From positions 77,398,667 through 77,462,666 of the forward strand of contig OZ022509.1 of NCBI GenBank assembly GCA_963989385.1: 64,000 nt of DNA, written 5' to 3'. The stretch comes from Ctena decussata. Lineage: Eukaryota > Mollusca > Bivalvia > Lucinida > Lucinidae. Position numbers and translations under genes: made by a program. A model generated the notes under the pieces. The model was not told the DNA's origin. It made no database searches and saw nothing but the letters and a program-made list of their open reading frames with translations. Of this stretch, positions 45,890 through 57,635 are shown in pieces (within the stretch, counting starts at the first letter, position 1; each line of letters starts with the position of its first letter).

Positions 45890-46830
45890 GGTTGAAACAG
45901 CAGCAGGCAATGACCAAGGCTGAAACAGCAGCAGGCAATGACCAGGGATGAAACAGAAGCAGGCAATGACCAAAGTTTAAACAGCAGCAGACAATGACTA
46001 AGGTTTAAACAGTAGCAGGCATTGACCAAGGTTTAAACAGCAGCAGACAATGACCAAGGTTTAAACAGTAGCAGGCATTGACCAAGGTTTAAACAGCAGC
46101 AGACAATGACTAAGGTTTAAACCGCAGCAGACAATGACTAAGGTTTAAACAGCAGCAATGACTAAGGTTGAAACAGCAGCAGACAATGACCAAGGTTGAA
46201 ACAGCAGCAGACAATTACCAAGGTTTAAACAGCAGCAGACAATGACCAAGGTTGAAACAACAGCAGGCAATGACCAAGGTTGAAACAGCAGCAGGCAACG
46301 ACCAAGGTTGAAACAGCAGCGGGCATTGACCAAGGTTGAAACAGCAGCAGCAGACAATGACCAAGGTTGAAACAGTAGCAGACAATGACCAAGGTTGAAA
46401 TAACAGCAGACAATGACCAAGGTTGAAACAGCAACAGGCAATGACCAAGGTTTAAACAGCAGCAGACAATGACCAAGGTTTAAACAGCAGTAGACAATGA
46501 CCAAGGTTGAAACAACATCAGACAATGACCAAGGTTGAAACAGAAGTAGGCAATGACCAAGGCTGAAACAGCAGCAGGCAATGGCCAGGGTTGAAACAAC
46601 AGCAGACCATGAATTAAGCTTTAACACCAGCAGGCCATGACCAAGGTGTAAAAACAGCAGCGAATGGCCAAGATCTATACAACAGTTACAATGACCAAGT
46701 TTGAACAACAGCGTTGAAACAACAGTAGGCAAGGGCCAAGGTTGAAACAACAGTCTATATAGGCAAGGACCAAGTCTGAAAGAACAGCAGGCAAATGACC
46801 AAGTTTGAAATAATATTAGACAATTTCCTG
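45889..46830. repeat. ~28-bp minisatellite, right part of split array
   Basis: About 30 further units of the same repeat, becoming degenerate after 46600. Block 46370-46545 has the same ordered variants as 42165-42340 on the other side of the LINE. Confidence 0.95.
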
Positions 46831-46949
46831 GATGAACGACCAAAGTAGTATCAAATTCGATGGCATAGAATATATCACAAATGCGCATATACATGCCTAA
46901 GACATACTCAGACCCCTGTTTTTCATCTTACTCGTGTAGGCCTACCGTA

Positions 46950-47130
46950 TTCATTCAGTTATTCGGTCATAAGACGATGCTTTTTCTTGCAAACAATGCC
47001 AAAAATCTAGATCCGTCTTGTCAAAAATCCCAAAAATCTTCAAACAATTCCAAAAATCTAGGTTCGTCTTAAAAGACGGATCTAGATTTTTCAAACAATC
47101 CCCAAAAACTAGATTTTTGGGATTGTTTGG
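46950..47130. repeat. Short palindromic repeat with AAAAATCTAGATCCGTCTT words
   Basis: CCAAAAATCTAGATCCGTCT and AAAGACGGATCTAGATTTTT in opposite orientations. Similar words occur near 3515 and 27480. Confidence 0.55.
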
Positions 47131-47207
47131 AAGAGAAAAAACTGTCTATTAGCAAAATTACTCAATGCCGACTTACATGTTCTGGATACATTTAGAAGAG
47201 GGCTCAT

Positions 47208-47292
47208 AACATCGACATGACGTCGTATTGATGTCGATACGTCGCATCAACGTCAATACGGCGTCATTTCGACGTCATGTGCCTGCTGGGTC
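47208..47292. mobile_element. ACGTC-rich MITE
   Basis: CATCGACATGACGTCGTATT to GACGTCATGTGCCTGCTGGG, related to 24391. Short and palindromic in part. Confidence 0.6.
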
Positions 47293-47299
47293 CATCCTA

Positions 47300-48890
47300 T
47301 AGCTGAATACATATGGTACTGGAAGAATTTAAGTTTACAAGGCTCTTAATTTTGACCTCCTTTACACAGTCATGCAACAAAAGACTAAAATATAGAGCAA
47401 ATGTGTAGCGGATAGTAGCATCCATTGACAAAGGTCAGTGGCATATGTAGTTAAACAGGACATCTCCCGACCATAAGGCCATCAAATACTAGGACAGTCA
47501 AGACTGAGTAAACAGTGAAGAAACGAAATCTACCATGAAGTCTAATCAGGGTCCACAGCCCTTGTCATTCTCTCAAGATAGGCCTGCCAAATTGTCAGCC
47601 AAGAATAACCATTTCTCCATATTTTAGGACGATTACAACAGCTAGTATAGGTATACTAATATTTATGATCACGACAGTATTTTCAGCTAAACTATTTGAC
47701 CCTTAATCATTTTCACTAACTAGTTAAGGCGGGTATTTGTTTAAGAGTCGAGTATTATACACAACCTACACAATATTGATAAGGTTGGAAACAACCCAGA
47801 ATTTAACGTTACTGAATGAAATCATGTAATCGAAACTGGACTGTAAATGAACCGGGTCAATGCAGTTGTCCAAAGCATCGCTAGTACGTACCCAACCACT
47901 AGTATGTTTGGCTGAAACACCGTTATAACGATGTTGCCCCGAAAGTAATAAACCTAAATACTGGTAATGGAATTCGTAATTTATATGAAGAACAAAGGTT
48001 TTGGAACAGAAGTAGACGGTGTGTCCTAGTAGACCAAAATAAGAGTAGGTGTTTTGGGAGTAGACGTTTTGAAAGTTGACGTTATGACACTACCCCTCGT
48101 CTATACCCAACATCTATTTCTAGACTACATGGCAGCGAATTCGTTTGGACAAGGCTATATGCACATATGCAACTACATGTACCTCAGAGTCATCTTTTTT
48201 TCTTTTTTTTTCGAGGCGCAGCCTCGTATAATTTCGATATTGTTCCACATTTCACAAGATTCCATCGGTCAAATAACGCGAATGTCAAAATTTAGCCAGT
48301 AATATCAAAGGTCATTGAATATTTAATCTTCGTTTTTTCTCGTCGTACTAGCAGTACTTTCGGTTTAATACACAAAAACAAACAGTGCAACATGTTGATA
48401 ACTTTTGAAATCAGGTCAATTTCAAGCTTGACCGCGGTCCATTTTAGAATTCCAAATTGGACAGCTCAATCTTGAGATAGGTCGTTGTCGCTACCCAGTG
48501 TCAAAATTACGTTTGTGGGTGCCTACCGACAAAGCTTACTTATTCATGAAAGTTATTGTCAAATCTTCGACTAGAGACTTGTAACAAAACACACTTCCAT
48601 TTAATCTGCGCCGATTATCTTTTTTTTTAAATTTTTTCTTGTTTTATTTAATAATATTTTTATTTGCCATAAGCTTATCATTTTTGCCACACGCGATAGA
48701 TAGAGACCTTATCAGTACCACAAGACCTATGTCAATATTTGCCGTTTCCAATGGGTTGACAAGCAGGAAGGTAACTGAAATCAATAAAATACGTTTGAAA
48801 AAAAAAAGTTTTATCTGTGAAGAGGATAATTGTGAAATATAGGCTGATAACGAATATATTTATACCAGCGAATCAAAGCCAGTCTAGAGT
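47300..48890. other. No gene seen
   Basis: No exon with convincing splice sites and no repeat of known family. Short open frames such as 48054-48302 have no recognisable motif. Confidence 0.5.
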
Positions 48891-48914
48891 GGTAAAATTA
48901 GTACTCCATCATAT

Positions 48915-49225
48915 GAGTCATGCAGGCCCGCATCCAGACCACCACATACTGGTGGGGCTCCGGATAACTGGTGGGGCTGGGAGGTTCCGAGATGTATTTG
49001 GGAAGGGAGGGGGCGGGGGGAGAATGGTTTGAAATATGACATATTAAGGGATCAATTTGATGAGAATATTTGATAATGTATTTTTTTGCCTTGAAATATA
49101 TGTTGTGATATCTCATTAGAATCGCCTCGCCGAGGCGATTCTAATGAGATGTCACAACATATATTTTAATCTAACCAGGCCCAAGTGGCGGGGCTGAAGC
49201 CCCAAAGCCCACCCCCTGGATCCGG
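48915..49225 (+). repeat. Dispersed repeat with GGTGGGGCT words, copy 1
   Basis: CCGCATCCAGACCACCACAT, ACTGGTGGGGCTGGGAG, then the hairpin TGTTGTGATATCTCATTAGA/CGCCTCGCCGAGGCG, and CCCCTGGATCCGGGGCTG. Copy 2 at 52975-53330. The hairpin resembles the MITE-1 core. Confidence 0.75.
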
Positions 49226-49914
49226 GGCTGTGACGTGTCGCGAGAAAACACACCCGTTCACTTCAAGACGATAATAATATAAAGATTTATATATATTAGA
49301 AGACCCATGGTAAAAATTCACAACATATTTTACCAGGAGGTGTCGCTGCTAGGTAGCTTTTCGCTACAGTTCGTCATTATAAAAGGTCCTGATGAAAAAA
49401 AAAAATCTGGTCCATTCTCATATCACAAACGTGAGTAAATGGTAAAAATACAATGTACAGGCACGTGGCCCCATTCGTTGTCTCGCTTTTGTTTATATTG
49501 CATCGCTCGACGGGGAGCCAGAAAACGACTTTTGTTTTGTGAAACAATTTTTCATATTTCAAGAACATATTTTCCCCCATTTTTGCCAGTTTTATGACAC
49601 AATCTATGCAACTCACCCAACATTCTATCATCAAACGTGAAGGTTTTACGGGATGTTAAGCCACAATTGAACAACAACAATAACAACGATATAGGAACTT
49701 GACCCCTATTGAGAAGGGAGGCAAAAAGTAAATGGCAGAGTTGTTTCCCCTGCAAGTGTACCCGGTCATCTGAAACAGTGGTTCTAATCGCTCATGTCAA
49801 GCTGTGCCTGAGTAAGCGTATCTAATACCGGTTCTGATGTGCCGTCCAGGATGTAGACTATATAGTGTAACAAATAACAACCCAGGAAGGTGAATCATGT
49901 TAAGGCATGCAGCG

Positions 49915-49951
<37 letters not shown>

Positions 49952-50165
49952 GAGAGAGAGAGAGAGAGAGAGAAGAGAGAAATCTGAGAGAGGAGAGAGA
50001 AAGAGAGAGAGAACTCTGAGAGAGGAGAGAGAGAAAGAGTGAAAGAGTTCTCTCTCTTCTCGCTCTCTCTCCTCTCTTCTCGCTCTCTCCTCTCTCTCTC
50101 TCCTCTCTCTCTCCTCTCTAGTTCTCTCTCTCTCTCTCTCTCTCTTCTAGAGAGGAGAGAGAGAG

Positions 50166-50203
<38 letters not shown>

Positions 50204-50238
50204 CTCTCTCTCTTCCTTCTAGAGAGAGGAGAGAGAGC

Positions 50239-50281
<43 letters not shown>
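49915..50281. repeat. 370-bp (CT)n/(GA)n alternating tract
   Basis: Blocks of CTCTCT and GAGAGA alternate, so the tract is both polypurine-polypyrimidine and self-complementary (for example CTCTCTAGAGAG at 49950). RERERER and LSLSLS frames are artefacts. Prone to hairpin, triplex and assembly error. Confidence 0.95.
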
Positions 50282-50282
<1 letters not shown>

Positions 50283-50283
<1 letters not shown>

Positions 50284-50335
50284 TTGAATCAACGTTTAGT
50301 AAATGTTGATTCAATGTTGTGTGGCTGCTGTGCCC
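50283..50335. repeat. GTTGAATCAAC MITE fragment
   Basis: GTTGAATCAACGTTTAG, AATGTTGATTCAATGTTGTG then TGGCTGCTGTGCCCC. It abuts the GA tract directly. Confidence 0.55.
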
Positions 50336-50676
50336 CCTTACCGGATCAGATAGGAAACCCTACAGGTCCAACAGTTACCGCTAAATGTATTATTGGGTGA
50401 TATGAATGAGTAAACAGGATTTCAATAAATCAGTCATCCGTGAAAGTATCATGATATGTTTTAAAATAGTTGAAACTAATCTTCAGTCACATCTTTGCTG
50501 GGCACGAACTGTATTGTGTGTCTCAATACTATACCGTTATTATCCTAAACATTTGGACACCATTAACAATACAAAACAAAAAAAGGTATTACTAATGGTT
50601 AGAGCTGCAGCTCCAGACTAGAACGGTAGGCAGCAGGTGCGAGTTGTCATTTTGATCTCCCTTCACTCCGGAACAC

Positions 50677-50744
50677 CAATCGGAACACCGCTCGGCCAAT
50701 TCCGTGAAATGAATCACGGAATTGGCCGAGCGGTGTTCCGATTG
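50677..50744. repeat. Perfect 30-bp hairpin, 8-nt loop
   Basis: Arms 50677-50706 (CAATCGGAACACCGCTCGGC onward) and 50715-50744 are exact complements, 30 of 30, with loop AAATGAAT. TCCGGAAC motifs flank it and repeat at 50746 and 50786. Confidence 0.9.
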
Positions 50745-51256
50745 TCCGGAACTCAACATACACTGATGAAACACCACCGTACACTCCGGAACTCAATATA
50801 CACTGAAACACCACCGCAAAGGACAATTAAACCCCAAAACAATCATGGCAGTCAAACAAATGCAGACAAGAAGTGCAATCTGAATCGCTTGCTTTAATCT
50901 AGACAGCTGTAGCTTCTTTTCAAGTCCTCAGGGACTTTTAATCATCTGCAGTGGATTCCTTCAAGGATACACACTTCGTAAGGATTTAATCAATGCTGTT
51001 TTCGGACAAATTCTTCTCGAGTTGTCTGCACTACAAATTACAATTTATTATACATAAATATGCAAATCAACCTTGAAAGGCGAATTAAGAAGTATCATAT
51101 ATGCTTGCTGAAACTATAATTATTATATTACTGCATGCTCATGAATATACCTTTGTATGGTTAAACGTAAGGTTATAGTAAAAGAAGCGTAATCTTATCA
51201 AATGAGACTACTCCAGAAGCAGTCTGGAACTGCACCAGATAAGAACTGCTCATGAG

Positions 51257-51355
51257 GCACACAAGGTTGAATCAACCTTGAATCAACCTTGATTCAACGT
51301 CGTCGTGACGTTGAATCAAGGTTAATTCAAGGTTGATTCAACCTTGTGTGCCCAG
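51257..51355. mobile_element. GTTGAATCAAC palindrome (99 bp)
   Basis: GGCACACAAGGTTGAATCAA to TTGATTCAACCTTGTGTGCC, nearly fully self-complementary with centre CAACGTCGTCGTGACGTTG. Cleanest member of the family in this window. Confidence 0.85.
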
Positions 51356-51604
51356 TTTTCGTTTACATGGATAATTTATGGATATTTTTCTGTGTTGATG
51401 TGAGACGGTTCTAATGAGAGGTCATAAGTTTTTCTTGAGATTATCCAAGATTATTTTGAAAAACCCACCTCATCCGGGTCTACGTTTATATGTATATCCT
51501 TGTGAATGATGATGATTGTGAAAAATAGTAATAATATTGGGACAGTTTAATCTTGAAGGCCTCATTGACCTATCACCCGTAAAAATTCATTGTTATCGCA
51601 AAAT

Positions 51605-51850
51605 AGCTCTGAATCAGAATCAGAATTGTTTACTGGTGATACGTCCAAGGACAATCATTCACCAGGACCTGTGAATCAGGGAAGCTAGTCCCTAGCCCTT
51701 ACAAGAGAGGTAAACTTAGTAACTGAGTCCTTTGCACACTCAGCAGCAGAAATAATGGAATCTTCCAAGGAATTCCAGTCTCTAATAGTCTGGGGGAAGG
51801 CAAGCTTTTTACTATAGTTCAGTCATTGCAAACGACCTTCTTCAGTCAAC
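51605..51850 (-). pseudogene. LINE 3' end with C-terminal coding remnant
   Basis: The minus strand encodes KLAFPQTIRDWNSLEDSIIS then SVTKFTSLVRARD and stop. The 3' UTR matching 6170-6270 and the tail GATTCTGATTCTGATTC follow. 5'-truncated. Confidence 0.75.
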
Positions 51851-51899
51851 TAGACGCTAACAAACTTTGAGTTTCGCATATAATAGAAAGGCTTTTAAA

Positions 51900-52950
51900 A
51901 AGATTGGGGTCATTTTAGTTGACAACACTGTATAAATGGTAAAATACTATGTACAGGCGTGATACCCTTTAAAAAATGTCCACCAAGTCTTTGCCAGTTA
52001 TATATACACTGATATCCCAAAGCAGCCTCTTCATTACAGGAAACTTCATATTTTTCTTTGTATTTTAACAACGGGTATCTCATACTACTGGCACCGCAAA
52101 TTTTCTGGGAGTAGAAAATTTACTATGAGGTATCAGGAGTTTGAGATGAACTTCGACTTTGAGATATCGAGATATGACTTCTATCTATTTTAAGTAAAAT
52201 AATATGAGATCAACCCCTTATCAAAACACGTCAGAAATGCGAAAAACAAAACAATCTTTAAAATCAGAATATATCAATATCCCATTAATTCGATACTGAG
52301 AGAAATAGCTGTGCTGTGTTATTAATTCCATTAATATTATTCATATTGCCCCATAATAAATAAACCTTGGTATAAACTCATTGAACGATTATGTGTATAT
52401 ATCAAATACATATGTAACTTAAAAAATACTTTACCTATGAAGTAGTGATCCGTAAGAAACGAATGAACAATTTTATTAAACTGAATGAAAAGTGAGTATA
52501 ACTAGTCAGTATAAATATAACAACTGGGTAACGATTTGTCACGACTGAATGACGCGGGTCCAGAACAGCGATAATGGACAGAATTGTGTCAACAACATAA
52601 ACATTCCACAGGTAGCCCAATTTGTACGGCAGGTAAAAATTACACCGTGACTGATACCACTGTCGAGAGAACAGGATATACGCAAATGGCTTGAGAATTT
52701 AATTCTCTGTTTATGTACAGGCCGAGTAACTACAAAAAGGACACCAACAAACAAACAGTCCTTCAGTGTGATCAGCTACTTTGCTGATGGCACACAATCT
52801 ATGACTAGGACGAAATAAGAGGTATAAAAAGAAGTGATTACTGGTCATGCTACATTGCTACTGAATGTATCGTTTCACATTGCTGTATTGTATACTACAT
52901 GGCTACATTATGCAGTTTATATGTCAACGGCATGACCATCTGAGGTGCAA
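51900..52950. other. No gene seen
   Basis: AT-rich. A decayed pogo-like MITE relic (GAGATATCGAGATATGACT, 52090-52180) is the only structure noticed. Confidence 0.45.
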
Positions 52951-52974
52951 TGGAAAAGACAATAGTAAGCCCCA

Positions 52975-53330
52975 GGCTCGGATCCAGACCACCACATACC
53001 GGTGGGGCTCTTGATAACTGGTGGGGCTGGGAGATGCTGAGTGGTGGACGGGGTAGGGGGAGGGGCTTGAAAATGCATGACACAATCAGGGATCAGTTTG
53101 ATGAAAATCTTGATAATGACTTTTTTGCCTTGAATGAGATATGTTGTGATATCTCATTAGAATGGCCTCGCCGAGGCGATTCTATTGAGATGTCACTACA
53201 TGTTTTTAATCAAACAACATGGATAAATTATCTCTAACTGTCATCAAAAACTCCATATTATATATAACACAGATGCCCAGATGGCGGAGCACAAGCCCAA
53301 AAGCTCGCCTCTTTGATCCGGGGCTGCAGG
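52975..53330 (+). repeat. Dispersed repeat with GGTGGGGCT words, copy 2
   Basis: TCGGATCCAGACCACCACAT, ACTGGTGGGGCTGGGAG, hairpin TGTTGTGATATCTCATTAGA and TTTGATCCGGGGCTGCAGG. A ~60-bp extra segment relative to copy 1 lies after the hairpin. Confidence 0.75.
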
Positions 53331-53624
53331 ACAACCTTAAATTTAAGGTAGAAAATTACACTTATAGAAAATCATTATTTAAATCATATTCAAAATCACA
53401 AATTTTAGCGTTTTATTGTGAAAGATAAATCAAATCTTGTCGGTATAACCTTTTATATATATATATATATATATATACATGAAATTTTCGACCTTGAAAT
53501 TAAGGTCGTCCTTAAGTGTAAGGAATGGTTGTGATCCTGGGCCCAGGTCGCAAGTGTAATAATTGGAGTTTCGAGTCTTTAGGGTGTGTTTGTGTGCCGG
53601 ACTTTTAGCCACTCAGTTGCGTTA

Positions 53625-54350
53625 TACGGTTGCACGACAGTTTGTCTAAAACCGTTTCGTTGAATGACCATCGCGTCGAAGAACAATTTGGTCGAATGAC
53701 CATTTGGCCTAAAGTTTTTTGGGTCCAAAAACCATTTCGTCGACGCGTCAGTTCGTCTAAAATGCTAAAAACATATGCTTCAGGAGCGACACTTTGTCGA
53801 AAATTTACCTTTAAATAATATCTATCCTTCTGTTGGTTAAAACAACATTCTATCTTGCTATGGGCGTGAAGAAGCTCTGCTAAGGACATGATTCCATACA
53901 TGAAAAGAGCCTACATGGTTTCATGCACATATGCTTATCAACGTAAGACTGGTGGTACTGTGGTGATTTTCCCCTCTAATTCGTTGCGCTTTTCCTATTT
54001 TAGTTTAATTGTTTCCGTTCTCATATTATCCCATTTAAACTTAGTGTAGAGCCCTATGAGATGCTGTACTGAAAGGTGGCGTCTCATCGGGTCTGCGCAG
54101 TATACCAATGTCTTATAGGCATGAATGGACCATTCTATTCTGTATAAATGTGTTAATTAACTTTTTTAGTTCATAAATGTTTCGTCGAATTTAAGTCATC
54201 TTTCGACGAAGTTAGACGAAATGGCCATTCGACGAAAGTGTTCTTTCGACGAAATGTTTTTAGAATAAAAACACTTTCGACGTAATAATTTATGGCCATT
54301 CGACCAAAGTCTTCTTTCGACGAAAATGGTTTTAGACAAAATGTTACGGA
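53625..54350. mobile_element. TTTCGTCGAA-repeat DNA element
   Basis: The left end TTTGTCTAAAACCGTTTCG mirrors CGAAAATGGTTTTAGACAAA at the right. Many internal words TTTCGACGAAA and GACCATTTGG or GGCCATTCGACGAA in both orientations. The middle (53830-54160) is unrelated. Non-autonomous. Confidence 0.6.
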
Positions 54351-55440
54351 TCCGCGTTGTACACGGTGTTTTCTAATGACAACAAAGGCGAATCAATATA
54401 ATCATTTAGAAGCAATTAAAAGTGATAATGCCCATAGGACAGTCGGTGACATTTGTTGGACGGATAGGGCAATATATAGTTAGATTATACATAGTTTTAG
54501 AAACCGAGATATATATGCACATTAGATTAAAAGCAGTCGTGATACGATGCATACCAGCCATACAAGTCATTTTTATGAATAATCATGTATACACACCATG
54601 CCAGTCCGATAATCGGACTGGTATGGAGTGAATGCATGATTGTCCATAAGCTGACTGGCATGAATCCTATTATGGCTGCTGTTGATCTGATCTGCCTGCA
54701 TTTGAATGTCTTTGGCGGATACTGAAATTGTATTTAAATAAGTAACTCTGCTATCTTAAGTCCTTAACAAACAGTGTATGTAGACTCAGATCTGACTCCT
54801 TATAAAGGATCGAGATGCCTTTAGCAGTCACACGCATAGAGAAAGATAAGGGACGGATTTTTTTAGTCATTTTCTCGGGACGGATTTATTGTGAAATAGA
54901 GATACCCGCCCGGTGGCGTAGTATGAGTAACTTCAGGATGTTACGAAATACGTACAAACCGTTTTACGTATGTACTCAACTCAAATATCAGAGAGATGTA
55001 AATTATATTTATTTTATGCCGGTAAATATTGTATTTTTTTTTCTTCTTTTGTTTACATTTTTATACTAAAAGGTTTCACTGATACCATAAATCGTGTAAT
55101 ATAAATTCGGTCAGAAGACGCCCACACCCACCCCTGCAAACATAATAATAAGGGAAAATTAAAACATAAAACGAATTGGTTTAAACAATATTTATTCAAT
55201 GTAATTTACATACTTACAAGGAAAGTACAATACAGTATGGTACAGGATCTGACGGTAAGCGAAACGCTTGTATTAAAGTCATCTCCTGGAAGGAATTGGT
55301 GAAAGCTATAAGGACGTTGCTGTAGCCGCCTCCTTGAGAATCCTACCTACAATAAAAACATCAATCATAATTTATGCTGAAGCCTGCATTGCTGAGAAAA
55401 AAATAGTATGCTAAACAGAACCATACTAAACATAGTACAC
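54350..55440. other. No gene seen
   Basis: Non-coding. A short hairpin CCAGTCCGATAATCGGACTGG at about 54601-54621 and AT-rich unique sequence. Confidence 0.45.
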
Positions 55441-55442
55441 GG

Positions 55443-55722
55443 CAACTGACTGATTGATTGATTTGATGCTTAACGTCCACGGTAAACAGCTATGGTCATG
55501 TCGGGACGGTCAGTTAACCTAACCACACTATTCCTGGGCAGGCTTAGACCACCTAAGCGGTTAACCAGTACTAAGTGCACATACTTTTGCCAGTAACTGA
55601 CAACTATCCTTCTTGAATCAGCGGAAGGAGAAACGAAAGTATGTGGCCAGACCGGGTTTCGAACCCAGGACCCCTGACTTATGAGTCAGGTGCCCTACCG
55701 ATTGCGCTACGCGGCCCGGCAA
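55443..55722 (-). mobile_element. SINE family 2, full-length
   Basis: The minus-strand head GGGCCGCGTAGCGCAATCGG has A box, anticodon-arm CTGACTCATAAGTCAG and B box GGGTTCGAAACCCGG. The body follows, ending in ATCAAATCAATCAATCAGT. The most complete copy in the window; head to tail about 270 bp. Confidence 0.9.
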
Positions 55723-55742
55723 CGTCAGTCAGCCTTATAATA

Positions 55743-55945
55743 AATCAACTCCCGATATCTCGAACACTGATATCTCAAAGTGTCTTCTTATATCAAAGAA
55801 TATATTTCCTATTTTTATTTACGTTTCAGCTCCTGTTATCTCAAACTACTGATATCTCGATGTAAATTTTCTGGTACCAGAAAATTTACTATGAGATATC
55901 AGTAGTTTGGACTGACGTTCGACTTCGAGATATCGAGTGTTAGCC
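55743..55945. mobile_element. pogo-like MITE, second copy
   Basis: CAACTCCCGATATCTCGAAC to CTTCGAGATATCGAGTGTTA with centre TTCTGGTACCAGAA, matching 39316-39520. The outer CAGT is lost. Confidence 0.7.
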
Positions 55946-56021
55946 TAACTATACATTATTAGACTGTCTATTTTGGGGCGGTCTCGGGTAGCATGTTTAA
56001 AGCTGATGTATGTTGCAGTGC

Positions 56022-57078
56022 TAGACTATTCTATTCTATTCTATCCCATAACCTTACTAGGTCGTTGGGGCACCACAGCTGACTTCAAAACAATCCCTTT
56101 CCACCTTGTCCTATCTTCAGCTGCCCTAGCTGAGCTGGCAAAATCCATTCCAGTCCACTCCTTGATATTGTCTTCCCACCTCTTCTTCTGTCTACCTCTT
56201 CTTCTTTTTCCTTTCACTGTGCCCTGAAGAATTGTCTTTGCTAAACCAGAAGACCTTGAGACGTGGCCAAACCACCTTAGTTCCGTTTCTTGACCAGCGT
56301 CAGGAGTTCATCATATTCTCCAATGGCTGCTTGGATCTTCCTGCGAACCTCCTCATTGGTTATATGGTCCTTGTACGAAATGTTCAGTAACCTTCGGTAG
56401 CATCTCATCTCAAAGGCCTGCGTTCTTTTCTCTAACTCTGCTGTCAAGGTCCATGATTCACAGGCATACAGAAATATGGAGATGACAAGGGAGTGCATAA
56501 GTGTCACCTTTGATCCAAGAGATATGTTGTTATCTCTCCAAATTGGTTTCAGCTTGGCAAGAGCTGAAGTGGCTTGTGCTATCCTTGAGAGAACCTCCAG
56601 TTTTGAGCCATCATCTGAGACAACTGCTCCAAGGTATTTGAAGCTGCTTACAGTACCCAGCTTCTCCCCCTTTACCTTGATTTCCCTCTGGATGCCATCT
56701 GCGCTGTTTGTCATCAGTTTGGTCTTCTCAGCACTGATCTCCATCTTATACCTTGTGCAGGTCTGGTCGAGACTTTCAACTAGAGCTTCTAGTTCCTGCT
56801 CTTCCTCAGCAAGAGCATCTATGTCATCGGCAAACCGCAGGTTGGTAATATTTCTGCCGGCTATGCTAACCTTTCCGTCATGTTCTTCCAGAGCATCAGA
56901 CATGATCCGTTCGATAAAAATGTTGAAGAGGGTGGGTGACAGAAGACATCCTTGTCTTACTCCAACTGTTGTTCTGAACCATTCTCCTGTGCTGCCATTT
57001 ATCAGGACTGCACTTGTAGCCTTGTCATATAGCTGCTCAATGTTGCGAACTAGGTTTGCTTTGATAGTAGTATAGAAA
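56022..57078 (-). pseudogene. RTE-like LINE reverse transcriptase, 5'-truncated, one-base frameshift
   Basis: Minus-strand coding: NIEQLYDKATSAVLINGS, GVRQGCLLSPTLFNIF (motif B), LRFADDIDALAEEEQEL (motif C), EISAEKTKL, FKYLGAVVSDDGS, FLYACESWTLTAE, FEMRCYRRLLNISYKDHITN. The frame stops at 56277 after KKRN, and the adjacent frame continues RWFGHVSRSSGLAKTILQG to RPSKVMG. One A is missing at the shift compared with the copy at 62645. The tail is (TAGAA)n. Nearly intact otherwise. Confidence 0.9.
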
Positions 57079-57635
57079 GTACTGGTAGAGCCCCGAGTTC
57101 TGGTTCCAGTGCCTATTTGTGTTGATTTCTATTATCTGTTTTTATCCTATTGTCCGAAAATGTGTTAATCCTTTTGTTCAACAATGGCGTGTTTTCTTAG
57201 CATGTACATGTGATCTTTCAATATTGATACAGAGCCTGTTTTCTACGTGTGTGAAACGTAAATAATCTTTTCAAAATGAAAAGGGTGTTCGGATGAATTG
57301 GTCTATTTCACTGAAAAGAATTTAGCAAATAAAGGGGAAAATTCTTACTTTCATTTCACGGCTTGTAGTATTGCTGACCCAATATCTATTTTAAAGCCTT
57401 GCATGTGCACATGAAATAAGCAATGGCTGGAGATGATTCAGAGGCTGCAATGGGAGACAATTTGTAAAAGGGCAGCGAAAACTGGGGGTCATTTGATGCT
57501 CGTTTTTGACGATCTGTACCACGAGCTGATACAGAGCAAGGCTGTTTGCTATCTCACAATAATGCTTAGTCACCATTTGAACATCAGCTGCATAATGACG
57601 TCACACAATATCTTTATGTGTGCAAAGTATTAAGT

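Noticed and set aside
41664..46894. Many minus-strand frames rich in CCCFNLGHCLLLFQPWSL
   Set aside because: Translation of the 28-bp satellite. The frame changes every unit and the protein is an artefact.
46881..47072. Short frame with QKSQKSSNNSKN
   Set aside because: Lies in the ATCTAGATCCGTCTT palindromic repeat.
49900..50292. RERERE/LSLSLS open frames
   Set aside because: Simple GA/CT repeat.
55640..55722. tRNA gene candidate on the minus strand
   Set aside because: Good cloverleaf-like arms, but the full SINE body and tail follow.
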